From: Casuarina equisetifolia
Taxonomy: Eukaryota; Streptophyta; Magnoliopsida; Fagales; Casuarinaceae
Reading direction: 5' to 3'
Assembly (NCBI GenBank): GCA_028551475.1
Contig: CM052359.1
Location: 20,523,583 to 20,587,582, forward strand
Length of the DNA: 64,000 bases
Shown: positions 36,121 to 46,998 of the stretch, piece by piece
Layout: the number at the start of each line of letters is the position of its first letter
Position numbering within the stretch: position 1 is the first letter of the stretch
The notes under the pieces: generated by a model
Databases searched by the model: none
The model's input: the letters and a program-made list of their open reading frames with translations, nothing else
What the model was told of the DNA's origin: nothing
Translations under genes and position numbers: made by a program

Positions 36121-37505
36121 TAGGCCAAACGCAAGCTTGGAGTGCATAAAACGCATATGTGAGGCTAAACACAAAGCTACGCTTTAAACTCCAAAGTTTA
36201 TGAACCGAAGATATCAACAAATTTAAGCATATGAAGATCCAAATTTCCATTCATATGAAGAACATAGTTATGGTTTAGTTTTTATAAAATAAAAATAAAA
36301 CAGAGTTTATGTCAATAAAATTTTGAAAATTAAATAACACAGAGCAACAAGTTTAAACGTAGGAATGATAATAAAATAAATAAAAAGAATATCAATGTAG
36401 ATAAAACACAGCCAAGGCTAAGCTTCAATCTTTCATAAAACAACAGTGTTTCATGAGTTTTAAAAATGAAGAAATGATTTTTTTTTTAATGTTCGTTTAC
36501 ATATATAATACGATATAATCCTTGTGGCATCTCACACTCCAAAAGCCATTCTTCCTGGGCGTGATGTTCTTTCTGAAATGATCCAAAAAGTATATCGCAT
36601 ATGAAATGAAAACAATTTCAAATGTATATCGAGATATAATATAAGTCTTCTCAAAGTTTATTTAAGCGAAAAACATTTGCCATCATCAAAATATATTTAA
36701 ACTTTTTAAATTAACATAAACGATTCATCAAAAAATAATGGATATTTCATAATTAACTAAAACTGCACTTCAAAATTTTTTTTACATCAATTTACAGATA
36801 ACCAAAACTTAATCCTCGCTACTGCAAAGAATTTTTTTGGAGACTTTTCTGTCCTTCATGGAAACGGAAAAACAAAAAACCAATCGCTTCCTTGGAACTT
36901 GTGTAGGCAATTGTTTATCAAACACAGTGGTACATTATTTGGTATTTTTGTCAATAACACCTTTTCTAATTCCTAGGAATAGTCCTTCTCATATTTGATA
37001 AATACAAAAATGAAGCATTTTCATTTAAAAAAATGAGGCTTTTTTTTTAAAAAAAAAAATACCAATATCCTTTTCATTTATGTTGATCCTGATCCTTTTC
37101 ATTTATGTTGATGTTGTGTGGAAGACGAAAATATCCTATTAAAAATTAAGATATCTAAAATTAAGTATAAATTAAAAAAAAAACTCCAACATTTTAGTTA
37201 ATTTTTAGGTTAAATTTTTGAACCTTTTAACTAATTTCCTTATCATTTATGTTGATAGTGTCATGAAACACAAAACGTTTTAGACTCACCAAATTATGAC
37301 CCACAAAGTATAGGAGAAAGAAAAGTGAGGCAGATAAGCAACAAAAAGAGATAAGATTTTGATTGATAAACAGGAAAGGCAGGTAAGCCTTCTTGGGGAC
37401 TTCGACACTTATCGTTTAACACATGGTTGGCATTAATGGTACTACAGTTGACAGCATTACAAGCCCTCGACCGTTTCCCCCCGGCAAAGCCTGCTAAGTT
37501 CAGTA
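36121..37505. other. AT-rich intergenic DNA, includes SDH2 3' flank
   Basis: No gene seen. Homopolymeric A/T stretches lie near 37030-37060. A near-repeat of TTTTCATTTATGTTGAT occurs twice around 37072-37112. Confidence 0.5.
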
Positions 37506-37508
37506 GCA

Positions 37509-39523
37509 TTACTGGCTCTCAAGCCTCTCCACAGGCTGCGATAGCAGATGCTTAGTCTTCATCTTGTGAATGGCATCTGCAGGATTGAGACTTTTGGGAC
37601 AGGTGGCTGTACAGTTCTTAATAGTCCTACACCTGTATAGTTTCCTCTGGTCCTCCGTCAGTGCCTGTAACCGTTCATCTGTGAAATCATCCCGGCTGCC
37701 AAAGCCAAACAAAACATATAACATGGGGTTGATCTATGCCACAAATGATATATGAACAAGTAAATAGAGTCATCACGTTTGGATCTGTACCAAAAAAAAA
37801 AAGCAAATTCCACAGAGTACATTTTACTGGTTTACTTCTAATTTATCATAAAGATTTTGCTTCTATTGGATAGAAAGTGAACATACTGGCGTTAATCAAG
37901 ATTAAGCACTACAACTTTACAGCTACATTTAAGTGTTGAACGTTTCTACCTGTCAGAAATCCATCTATAAGCATGGAGCAATGCTGCGGGCCCCAGGAAA
38001 TCCTCCGGGTTCCACCAGTAGGAAGGGCATGAACTGCTACAACAAGCACATAGAATGCACTCGTACAGCCCATCTAGCTTCTTTCTGTCCGCAGGTGATT
38101 GCCTGTATTCCCGCCCATCCTCCGGGGCTTTTCTGGTCTTCAGCCACGGCTCAATCGATCTATGTCATGGTCATTAAGAAAACGTTGCACATTTCCAAAC
38201 TTACTAAAATGGCTTCTTTGTTGTAATTGAAAACATTGCAAAAGAATACTCTATCCAAGTAGTGTTAACAAGAGGAAAGGAGGGGAAAAAAAAATGAGTA
38301 AAAGGAAAAATCATGCACGTCCAAACCCACTAGAACTAGAGGAGTTGGTATCATACTGCAAGATTACCGATTACTCAAATTTAATTTGCTCATCTTCAAT
38401 TGATAATTTAGATTTTGTCGCATTTTTACTTTTATAGTTAATTTTCTATTCTTGTTACAAGTAATTCACGGCAAAAGTAAAGATAATCAAAATCACCACG
38501 GAGACAAGAGTCATCAGTTATTGCAAAAGGAAGAGAAATCCAAATTTTTAACATACAACATGACATTTCAAAACTTGAATTACAATCACCTCAAGTGGGT
38601 CTGGAATCTCGAACTTCTTCCATCAGTAACAAGGGCGTACATTAAATATCTAACATCACGCAATCGAGTCAATGTTTAAGAAAGTTATTATGTTGGGTTT
38701 CCATGTAATCCTATTCAAATTCGGTGGGGTTGAATTTGCAGGTAAGTTAAGTCCAAATTTCATTCGAGAAGACAAAATTATCATTTTGGCATATGTGCGG
38801 CTAGAAACAAAAAATAGCACTAACAAGGAGTGCTTAACTCACTTGTACTGCCGGTAAAAATTGGTGAGATCGACAACCAGATCTTTGATCACAAACATGT
38901 GAGGCAGAGGAGTTATAATAGTGGGCCTGGAAGTGTCTACATCAATAGGCTTCAGGCAAGCCACAGTATTGGTCCCGTCTATATTCATGGCACAGGAACC
39001 GCATATTCCTTCCCTGCATGACCTCCGATAGCTCAGGGTTGAGTCGTCACCTGCTTTTATCTTCTGCAGTACATCCAAAACCTGTGCAAAGATTCACAAA
39101 CAGGTACCTAGACTTTGACCCATATGGCAGCTCATACCAAAAATTCAACGAATTTTGAAGTCTCTTTACTAGCCATGTCTCAGTTAAAGCTCAAACTTTA
39201 GCTCAGCCACGGTCAAATAAAGAACTAAACTGCACTTATCAGAGAAAAGTTACCATGGGTCCGCATTTGGAGAGATCGACAAAGTAGGACTGAAGGTAGG
39301 GCTTCTGGTTGGGATTGTCAGGGCTCCACCTGTAGATTCTGAATTCCTTTATGAGTTTTTCAATTTTGCTTTCGATGGTTCCATGGGCCTCTAAAGCGTG
39401 CTCTGCATGCTCTTGGCCCACAGGATGACCTTCCAGCACAGGAAAATCCCTGTTCTTTGGGTCTAACCTGCCCGGTAAACGAGCTGCCTTGTTGTAGCCT
39501 TGGCGAAGCCAACTTTTCGACAT
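37509..39523 (-). CDS. Succinate dehydrogenase iron-sulfur subunit, SDH2-3 type
   Basis: Predicted 301-residue complex II subunit from four exons: 39523-39254, 39081-38843, 38159-37950 and 37695-37509, with GT-AG borders and continuous frame. It passes electrons from the FAD subunit to ubiquinone in the mitochondrial inner membrane. All cluster ligands are present: [2Fe-2S] Cys112, 117, 120 and 132 (CREGICGSC...C), then [12 protein letters not shown] from Cys204, and Cys262, 268 and 272 in [12 protein letters not shown]. The phrase [15 protein letters not shown] matches Arabidopsis SDH2-3, the seed-expressed isoform, better than SDH2-1/2. The N-terminus [19 protein letters not shown] is basic, as for a presequence. 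The start at 39523 is chosen because it gives a normal family length; further in-frame Met codons extend to 39709 but lengthen the protein by 62 residues. Confidence 0.95.
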
Positions 39524-39618
39524 CCTCCCTCTGTTACTCTCACAATGAATACTGGAATTCTCTCGAGTCTGGAAGAGAAGGGGTTTGCTTCGGTTTAAGG
39601 TTCTCTCATGCGTGGAGA

Positions 39619-39644
39619 CACGTGGTTGCATGGCTGATACGTGT
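39619..39644 (-). promoter_or_regulatory. ABRE/G-box plus RY cluster upstream of SDH2
   Basis: About 96-121 bp upstream of the chosen start lie CACGTG (39619-39624), an RY core CATGCA on the minus strand (39627-39632) and a second ACGTG core (39639-39643). RY is the B3-factor site (ABI3/FUS3/LEC2), and ACGTG cores are ABRE/bZIP sites; both are typical of maturing-seed promoters. An alternating TA run on the minus strand at about 39689-39700 could be a TATA element. If it is the one used, the cluster would fall in the leader, so the transcription start is unsure. Confidence 0.6.
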
Positions 39645-39724
39645 GTTATGAGCATACAGTATTTAAGTCGGTACAATTGAAGCATATGATATATATATAC
39701 ACTGATCAAAATCCATGATCAGGG

Positions 39725-42700
39725 TTTATCTCGATTGGGCTTGGATTTTTTAGAAGAGAGAGTATTGGGCCTCCATTTTAACAACATAAGTGAAATATTT
39801 ACGAGGGTGTCTCTTTGTTTGCAGAGACAGAGGGCGGAAAACTGGCAGCCGAGGGGCCTCACAATTTGTCAAGTCTCGATGGAATCGTTAGAGCACTCAG
39901 ATCTGGTGCTGCGGCCAGGCCAGGCCAGGCCAGACAAGTCATCCGTCAAAGCTTCCCTTCGAACAGGAAGGAACTTGTGGACGCGAATTCCACAGGACCA
40001 CCTAAGGACGAAGACTTTTCGAGCCGTTTGACCCAAACGAAGAACTCTAGTCCCAAATTTGAAATTGGGAGCCTCCTGTGAGCGGGAGAGTCCTGGCCAC
40101 AAATTTTATTATCGGAAACAGCAAGAAGCAGACGTTATTGACTGTAAGGAGGATTACAACCCAGAACCGATCCTGGTTAAAAAATAGGCGGAGTCAATTG
40201 ATCGGACCCAGAAGAGAGCGAAATGAACTGAAAACGGCCTGTAAGAACTTTTTGAGGCTGTTAGGTGGGGTGGGGCAACTTCTACTTCCAACTTTTCCTT
40301 TAATCGTGATTACATTCTTGTCATGAAAGTTATGCTTGCTCTTTATATCACTTTCATATCAAACCCATCCATTAATTTTAGGTTTAAGACAAAAACAAGC
40401 AAACCCAAGCAACTTCATGTGTTATATTGTGCTCAGAATACGAGACCCAAAATAATTAGCAGTGTATTAGGTGGAAACGGATGGATCTGTGCTCTCTCTA
40501 CCTAATGCTTCTCATTGAAGGAGGAATTTTCATAGGGAAGCAGAGTCAAGGACGTGAAAAGGAGAGCCAAGGCTTTGAACACACAAGATTCTAACTTAAA
40601 TTATTGCGTATTTTGATCGACAAGGACCAAGTATTTTTCTTGAAAATAAACGCGACTGCGGTCCCTAGATCTGTTTCTTGGCTGACCTATTCAACGAGAT
40701 AAATGAAAATTTACATTTGATTTTGGGAGGGTGTTTTTACATTGAAGTCAAAAAGAAAAGGAAAAATAAGAAAGAAAAGGCCAAGTGGTGTCTAATCAAG
40801 TACGTAGCCGTGGTAGAAACGGACCCGAAAATTGATTATTGGGGTTAGGTAGTCCTCGAGCAACAAAATTCAGGTCTAATGCATTTTGGATTTGGCCCAC
40901 ATCGCAGTCGGTACAGCACCCAAAGCTCACATGGAGCCGCTTATTTCTTCTTTAGAGGATGGGGAACGAAGAAGAAGCTTCCATTAAGTTTCCAGCCACC
41001 CACCTCTCTGGACGGGCATTACCTTCTCAATACTTAACCAAGACGGCAGCTATTAACTCGGCTAAATAATACAAAAAAAGAATCAAGCGCTTTTTGTACT
41101 TCAATTCAAAAGCAAAAGATTTTTTTTTTTTTTAAAACAAATAAGGCAAAGAGAAAAAAAAAATCTCTACAAGAAGATAAAATGACTTATTATAAGGGGT
41201 TTACAAAACCTAAAACTTTTAACCAAAATATGTGTTCACGTGCATTGTTTTGATATTTTTCTTTCCTCTTTGATCTCCTTTTCATTCATAATTTTTATTT
41301 CCTAGTCCTACTAAATTTTTATCTTATTCTTTATTCATTTCATATAGGTATTCTAACCAAATATATATACATCATCTTCTTTGCTTTCACATATTTGCTA
41401 TAAAAAAGGTTCTAAAGTTTTTTTTTTTTTTGTGAAATCCTTCTATTTGTTTAAAGATACTGATCTAGTATTAAATAGGGTATATGAATAAGGACATTAA
41501 ACAATTAAGATATATGAATATGGATATAAAAAGGTCAAGGAAACATAAAATGAAAAAAACGGTTCGATACCAAAAAGAGCTGTTTATAATTCTGTTGTTA
41601 ATTATGTTTAAATACTATGTGCCTCACCTTTTGAGTCTAAATTAATATTCTTTCCGAGTTTACCGTAATTCGAAAAATCAAAAGATTTGCCAAAAGAATG
41701 GCAAACAAAAAAGGTTCTCGCTTCATAAAATTTTCCAATTTCTTCTCTTGCCTTTTTTCCCCAGTAAGGAAAATGACATACAGCTATAAGTGAACACCAC
41801 TAAGCATAACCCTTTTGTTGCTTCGATTCTGTATGCCTGGCATAGAATAACATCAAAGAGGAAACCACCACAGAAAGGCACACCCAAAAAAAAAAAAAAA
41901 AAAGGAAAAGACAGGAGAAATATTCTTTTAAGTGGTGTTGAAGAAATTCTGATTTGGGGAATATATCAAGGGGCAGAGAATTTCGTTTTTCGTACTATAA
42001 TTCCACATATTCCACTTTTTTTTCTCCTTTTTTTTTTTTTTGTGGGGGGGGGGAGAATGGGGAATGAAACTCAACGTGCTTGCATTGTACATCAGAAATG
42101 GGGCTGACTCACATGCCACTCTTCGTCACTCATAGTTACCAGGGAACAATGAAGCGACCGTCTCAGTAACTACTTCCTGAATCCCTCTCCACTCAATCGA
42201 GATAGTACTCATTCTCATTATAACCTGATTTCCTCCAAAAAAAAATAAAAAAGATTATAGAATATATATATATTACGTTTAGTCGAACCCAGTGCGTTGT
42301 ACGCACCAACTTGGGTCACTACAATCGCCATGAGAAGGTTGACGAATTTCAGCCTCCATTTGCGGGGGCAGGAAAAGGTAAGCCTTTGAGATTTGATAAC
42401 TACGTAGGTCGCTAAGGCCATAATTTCAAGTCTAAATAGGCTGGGCAAACTTTCGAAACAGTACAAATAGTTCTACGAAAAGTTGTTAATGTTCAATTTC
42501 ATAGAACACTTGCTATTAGCAGTATGTTAATCCAATTTGCTCTAGCAATGATCCCCAAAAATCGATTAATATGTCAAACATTAATGACGTTATCCTACAC
42601 GTGAATCTCATAACCTTTAATTAGGTGTTTGCCCGCAGCCGCAAGCCGACTAGTAGAAGTTCCTGAAGAGCCTCCACTTAAAAGCAGCTTTTCAAGAGCT

Positions 42701-43880
42701 ACAGTGTCTTCTTCTTTTCCATTTACCATCTTTACAGCTCAAGATAGTTTTAAAAAAATAAACAGGTCCTTCCTATTAGAAAGCATCCCATCCCGCCACA
42801 TGAAGAAGATGCAGTTGGATATAGCTGCTGCTGAAAAACAAAACTGGTGATTCCATATAAACTTCTAGATATCTGCCTGGAACCCAAGAGAAAAAGAAAA
42901 ACACTAAGTTATTGCCAAGCTTAATTGATTGGGCCCAAATTTGGTCAATCTGGTTGTTTTTGTTGGGTGATAATGAAACAACAATGAGCAAATCGAAAGC
43001 CAAAAAGAGCATGAATACAAAGCTCGGCACAGGGAAATGGGTAGGCCTACTAATATCGCCAAATTATTTGGTGTGGTGGCTTTTTTTTTTTTTTTTTAAA
43101 TGAGGAAAGCAAGAGCTATGAGAAAAAAAAGAGAAATGCGTTCTGTGATCACAGCACGCCAGGCTGTCAAATTTAATAATGAGATTGAGCTTCCCGAATG
43201 GGTGCCATTCATTGTCACGGACCCCAGTACTGTTTGTCTAGCAACACTAGCGGGGTTAGACATATTGAGCTCACTTGATCTTGTGTAAGATTTGTTTAAT
43301 CATAAGCCCCAGAAAAAGGCTTTTGAATGTTTGGCTCTGCAGTCGGGACCGATAGTTATCGTGCGAGAAGAATGAGGCATCGGACGAGCTTTATTCTAAA
43401 ATTCTTCAACCATTATACCGGGGCACCAGCAGGGGGCACCAGCAGGTGCACATTGCTGCAGAGATGCACGTAATAATGGAAGCTCACTCTGAGATTACAA
43501 GGGCCCCCCCCCCCCCTTCCCAATCCCTGACTTGCCTATACCTAGACTTTTTGAGGGCCATTTATTGAGCAATCGATCCACAAAAGGGAATCCCATCAAT
43601 CCGACGGTCAAGATGAGTTTCTAGGACTCTGCGTGTTACGTCCTCGTGGGTTGTACAGGTTCGTCGAAAATGATATCAAAACAGTCCACCTTTGGAGTAG
43701 GCGGAAGATGGTGCCCACTCACAGTAAATCCCAAAGCAGTTTACATCCTCAAGTAAACCAAACAAGACACAGGTAGGTGACTCGGTTGAGGACCATTTGC
43801 CACGTGCGAGGACATCTGTGGATGGTGCATGGCAGTTTAAGGTAGCAGCCCAAACTGTAAAGTTAGGAGGGCAGAATAGC
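39725..43880. other. Gene-free intergenic region
   Basis: No recognised gene. It contains a GGCCA pentamer repeat (39913-39934), A/T homopolymers (around 41120, 41890 and 43081-43098), a run of about nine G near 42043 and a run of 13 C at 43504-43516. Open frames here are short and unsupported. Confidence 0.5.
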
Positions 43881-43885
43881 TATAA

Positions 43886-43973
43886 ACAAAAAGAAAATAA
43901 TTGAAAAGTAAAAAACAAAAAGAAAATAATTGAAAAGTAAAAAACAAAAAGAAAATAATTGAAAAGTAAAAAA
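43886..43973. repeat. 29-bp tandem repeat, three copies
   Basis: The unit containing ACAAAAAGAAAATAATTG repeats with exact 29 bp spacing: the single C of each unit falls at 43887, 43916 and 43945, and the array ends before 43974. The copies look identical, which suggests recent expansion. Confidence 0.9.
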
Positions 43974-45045
43974 CAAAAACATGGGGAGGGTTAAGAGTAG
44001 TACTTTGCACATTACGTGTGGTGTTGGAAGACGTGAGCGTTGCGATTATTAGGGTTAGGGTTTGGTTTTGTAGGGGCAAGTACAGACCATTGGTTAGGAA
44101 AATAATAAAAAAGAACACGTAGAATAAGTAAAAGACGTGTAGAACCCAAGTTGCGTAATAAATATATTATTAATTACGTTACATTAGATATTCCCGCAGA
44201 TCATATAAAAAGTAGCAAACATCAGTTTCTTTTAGGCTTTGATGGTTGCAGCGAACTCAGATGTTGTTGAACCGATCCATCCATCCATAAGATGGCTCTT
44301 TCTTCTTCTTTTTCCCAACGGTTGCTTCTCTCTCTTTTTATTTATTTATTGATTTATTTATTATAAGAAATTAAAGAAGAAGAATATGGTGGATGTGGAA
44401 AAAGCAGTGGGAAAATATAGATTAAAGCAGAGAGGATTTTGCACCTGTGTTTTCCGCTGCTGACAGTGAAAGATTCTCTCAGGATCCTCAATTATAATAC
44501 AAGATATCGAGAATTTCTTATAATAATATCTCGCCTTAGATTCTGACCTAGTCAAAGCTTCCACGCAAAAACTTTCTATTAATCTTGTTAAATATTTTTA
44601 ATTTACTGCCAGATGATAACCAAGTATAATGAACCGAGCCTCTTTAACCGAATCCCAAAAGCAAGAGACGATTTTTTTTAAAAAAAATAATGTCGTGAAA
44701 TTGATTAACTATCTTAAGTATCCATTTGGGAGATTTATTTATCACCAATTGTTTTGTTTTTATCCCAGGGCTTTCAAAAGTAACGCTGGTGGTGATGCTG
44801 GTTCTGTTTTCTTTATCCCATTCAACCACCATCTTCCCTTAATTTGGTTGCTCGCCCACCTCGTTGTTCCGAAAAATAAAAAATATGAACAGTGAGTGAA
44901 TTGAGAAATAATTTATTTTTAAAGCTCAATGTTGTATTCTAATGGCTCCCTCAACCTTCTATCTTTTCCTACTTTCACACTGCAAATCAAAACCACAACT
45001 CTCACTTGCTTTGACCGGCTGGCCTCCATTCTCCTTCCCTGTCGT

Positions 45046-45048
<3 letters not shown>

Positions 45049-45081
<33 letters not shown>
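45049..45081 (+). repeat. (CT)n tract in the VQ gene leader
   Basis: About 32 bp of uninterrupted CT, about 485 bp upstream of the VQ start codon. Pyrimidine-rich CT tracts are common in plant 5' leaders and core promoters. Confidence 0.9.
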
Positions 45082-45084
<3 letters not shown>

Positions 45085-45162
45085 GGCTACCCCACCCTGA
45101 TCTTTTCGAGGGAAACCGGAGGCAGAAGCAGCCTCTCTTTTAGAGAAGAAAAGGCTAAAGAA

Positions 45163-45163
45163 C

Positions 45164-45192
<29 letters not shown>
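45163..45192 (+). repeat. Second (CT)n tract upstream of the VQ gene
   Basis: About 29 bp of CT repeat, 80 bp after the first tract. A short ATG reading frame starts between the two tracts at 45083. Confidence 0.9.
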
Positions 45193-45194
<2 letters not shown>

Positions 45195-45426
45195 CCCTTG
45201 AAACCCTAATTCAACTTGACCCCATAAGTAGTAAAAACCAAAGTACCAGGGCTTTTTCTGTAACCATCAATTTATGATCCGTGGGTTGTTTATCCTCTTC
45301 CTTTCTAATACCCTTTTGCTCGAAGACAAAGCAAGAGCACGCAAAGCTACTGTCATAGTTCCAGATCAGAGCCTTTGGAACATGGGTACTTTCTGATTAA
45401 CTCTTTCCAGAAAGATTTCTCTGTCC

Positions 45427-45486
45427 ATGGTGTTACCTCAAGCTTTTTGTTTTGGAGCTTGCTCTTTAATGGGTCTGTATAAGTAA
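45427..45486 (+). other. Upstream ORF of 19 codons before the VQ gene
   Basis: ATG at 45427 opens a 19-codon frame ending with TAA at 45484-45486, 78 bp before the VQ start. Two shorter ATG frames occur at 45083-45100 (five codons) and 45382-45396 (four codons). Whether they lie in the mRNA depends on the unmapped transcription start. Confidence 0.5.
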
Positions 45487-45564
45487 GCAAATCTCTCTGC
45501 AGCCCTCTCCATATCTCTGTCTGCCTTCCATCTTTCCTGTTTTGGCTTTCTCTCTGTGTCTCTA

Positions 45565-46998
45565 ATGGATTCGGGAAATAGTGGTAGTATGCAGTCCTCA
45601 AGTGGTGGTGATGAGGAGTACGATTCACGCGCCGAATCGATCTCTGCCTTCTTGAACCCACCAAGCCACGTTGGTTCATTGCCTAACCCGCCACAGTCGC
45701 AGTTACCGCACCACCACCATCACCACCACCAAGGCCACTCTTCCTCTTCCTCTTCCTCCATGTTCGACCCTTTATCAAACTATTTCGACCCCTTGTCATC
45801 ATCACGCTCAGCCTCACTCGCAAATCCGAATTCACTTCTGAATCTCGATATGGTGTGGTCCAAAACACTAAGATCTGACCCAAATGCCACCGATCATGGG
45901 GGCTTAATAACGCCCTCATCCTCAAGCCAAAGCCAACCTTTCTTGGCCAATCCATTAGGTGGTCAAGGCAGAGCGGGTACTTTTCCCACCCTACAGATCC
46001 TTTCGACCGCAGAAAATGCTTCCCGGGCTTCAGTTTCGGTTTCCGGGACTTCAGCTGCTAACGACCAACCAGTGAATCACACCAACTTGGCTCGAAACCC
46101 AAAGAAAAGGTCCAGAGCCTCTAGGCGTGCACCCACTACTGTGCTGACCACAGACACCACCAATTTTCGAGCCATGGTTCAGGAATTTACTGGGATCCCC
46201 GCACCGCCTTTCACTTCCTCGGCTTTACCGAGAAGCCGGCTTGATCTTTTTGGCACAGCTTCTTCTTCTTTGAGATCAGGGCATTTGGACCCTTCACCGC
46301 CTCCGTACCTTTTGAGACCCTACGCTCAGAAAGTTCAGCCACCCCCATTTGTGTCTTCTTCTCCCTCTTCTTCTGCTTCAGTTCCATCCATGTCATTTCA
46401 TGGCTCTTCAATGGTTGATGTTTTAGGTTCTAATACAACTCATAATGCGTCTAACTCAAGTTCGAGTAACTACCAACTCCCTTCAGATTTAAGCTTCTTG
46501 AAGCAGCCCCAGAATATTCTCAACATGAACATGCAGAACCCGATTCTCAACCTCCAGACAATCCTCCAAGCCCAGCCAAAGTTCCAACTCTCCAGTTCGG
46601 CCATTCTTGGCTCCAAACCTCAAGGTTCCTTGGAAATTCCGCCTAATGATTCTCACATCAAAATGGGCAACGTTCTAGAGGAATTTGCTTTGAGCCACCC
46701 GCATGTCAGCACACAAATGATGAGTGGGCTTCCAAACATGGTTTCTTCAGATGTAACGTTGTCGAGGAACGAGAATAACCCTCCGACCAACTGGGGCAGC
46801 GACAACGGACCAGACGGCGGTGATCAAGGTCTCTTGAGGTCACTTAATGGAACTTATAATGGTTCAGAGCGGGTTACCAACGGCAAGTTGAATTACTCGG
46901 CGGCTTCTTCATCGGATTTTCATGGAGATAAAGGGCCGGAGAATGTGGCTACAAGAAGTGAAGGTATGGTGGAATCATGGATTTGTTCATCAGATTAG
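45565..46998 (+). CDS. VQ-motif transcriptional cofactor
   Basis: Intronless gene for a 477-residue nuclear protein. The VQ motif FRAMVQEFTG is at residues 201-210 (FxxxVQxxTG class), preceded by a basic segment KKRSRASRR (about 180-188) that can serve as a nuclear signal and by the family phrase RAPTTVLTTDTTN. The rest is low complexity: a run of seven His at about 49-55, serine runs, and an Asn/Ser-rich C-terminal half. VQ proteins bind WRKY factors and tune their DNA binding in defence and development. Length and flanking sequence fit the long VQ subgroup of Arabidopsis At5g65170 and At4g39720. The start at 45565 (MDSGNSGS) is the first in-frame ATG. The leader is CT-rich and carries short upstream ATGs. 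Confidence 0.94.
   Translation: MDSGNSGSMQSSSGGDEEYDSRAESISAFLNPPSHVGSLPNPPQSQLPHHHHHHHQGHSSSSSSSMFDPLSNYFDPLSSSRSASLANPNSLLNLDMVWSKTLRSDPNATDHGGLITPSSSSQSQPFLANPLGGQGRAGTFPTLQILSTAENASRASVSVSGTSAANDQPVNHTNLARNPKKRSRASRRAPTTVLTTDTTNFRAMVQEFTGIPAPPFTSSALPRSRLDLFGTASSSLRSGHLDPSPPPYLLRPYAQKVQPPPFVSSSPSSSASVPSMSFHGSSMVDVLGSNTTHNASNSSSSNYQLPSDLSFLKQPQNILNMNMQNPILNLQTILQAQPKFQLSSSAILGSKPQGSLEIPPNDSHIKMGNVLEEFALSHPHVSTQMMSGLPNMVSSDVTLSRNENNPPTNWGSDNGPDGGDQGLLRSLNGTYNGSERVTNGKLNYSAASSSDFHGDKGPENVATRSEGMVESWICSSD

Noticed and set aside
39735..40102. Overlapping open frames on both strands upstream of SDH2
   Set aside because: GC-richer sequence with a GGCCA pentamer repeat creates long frames on both strands; none has a recognised domain.
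43886..43973. CRISPR-like array
   Set aside because: Head-to-tail 29-bp repeats without spacers in plant nuclear DNA; a minisatellite.
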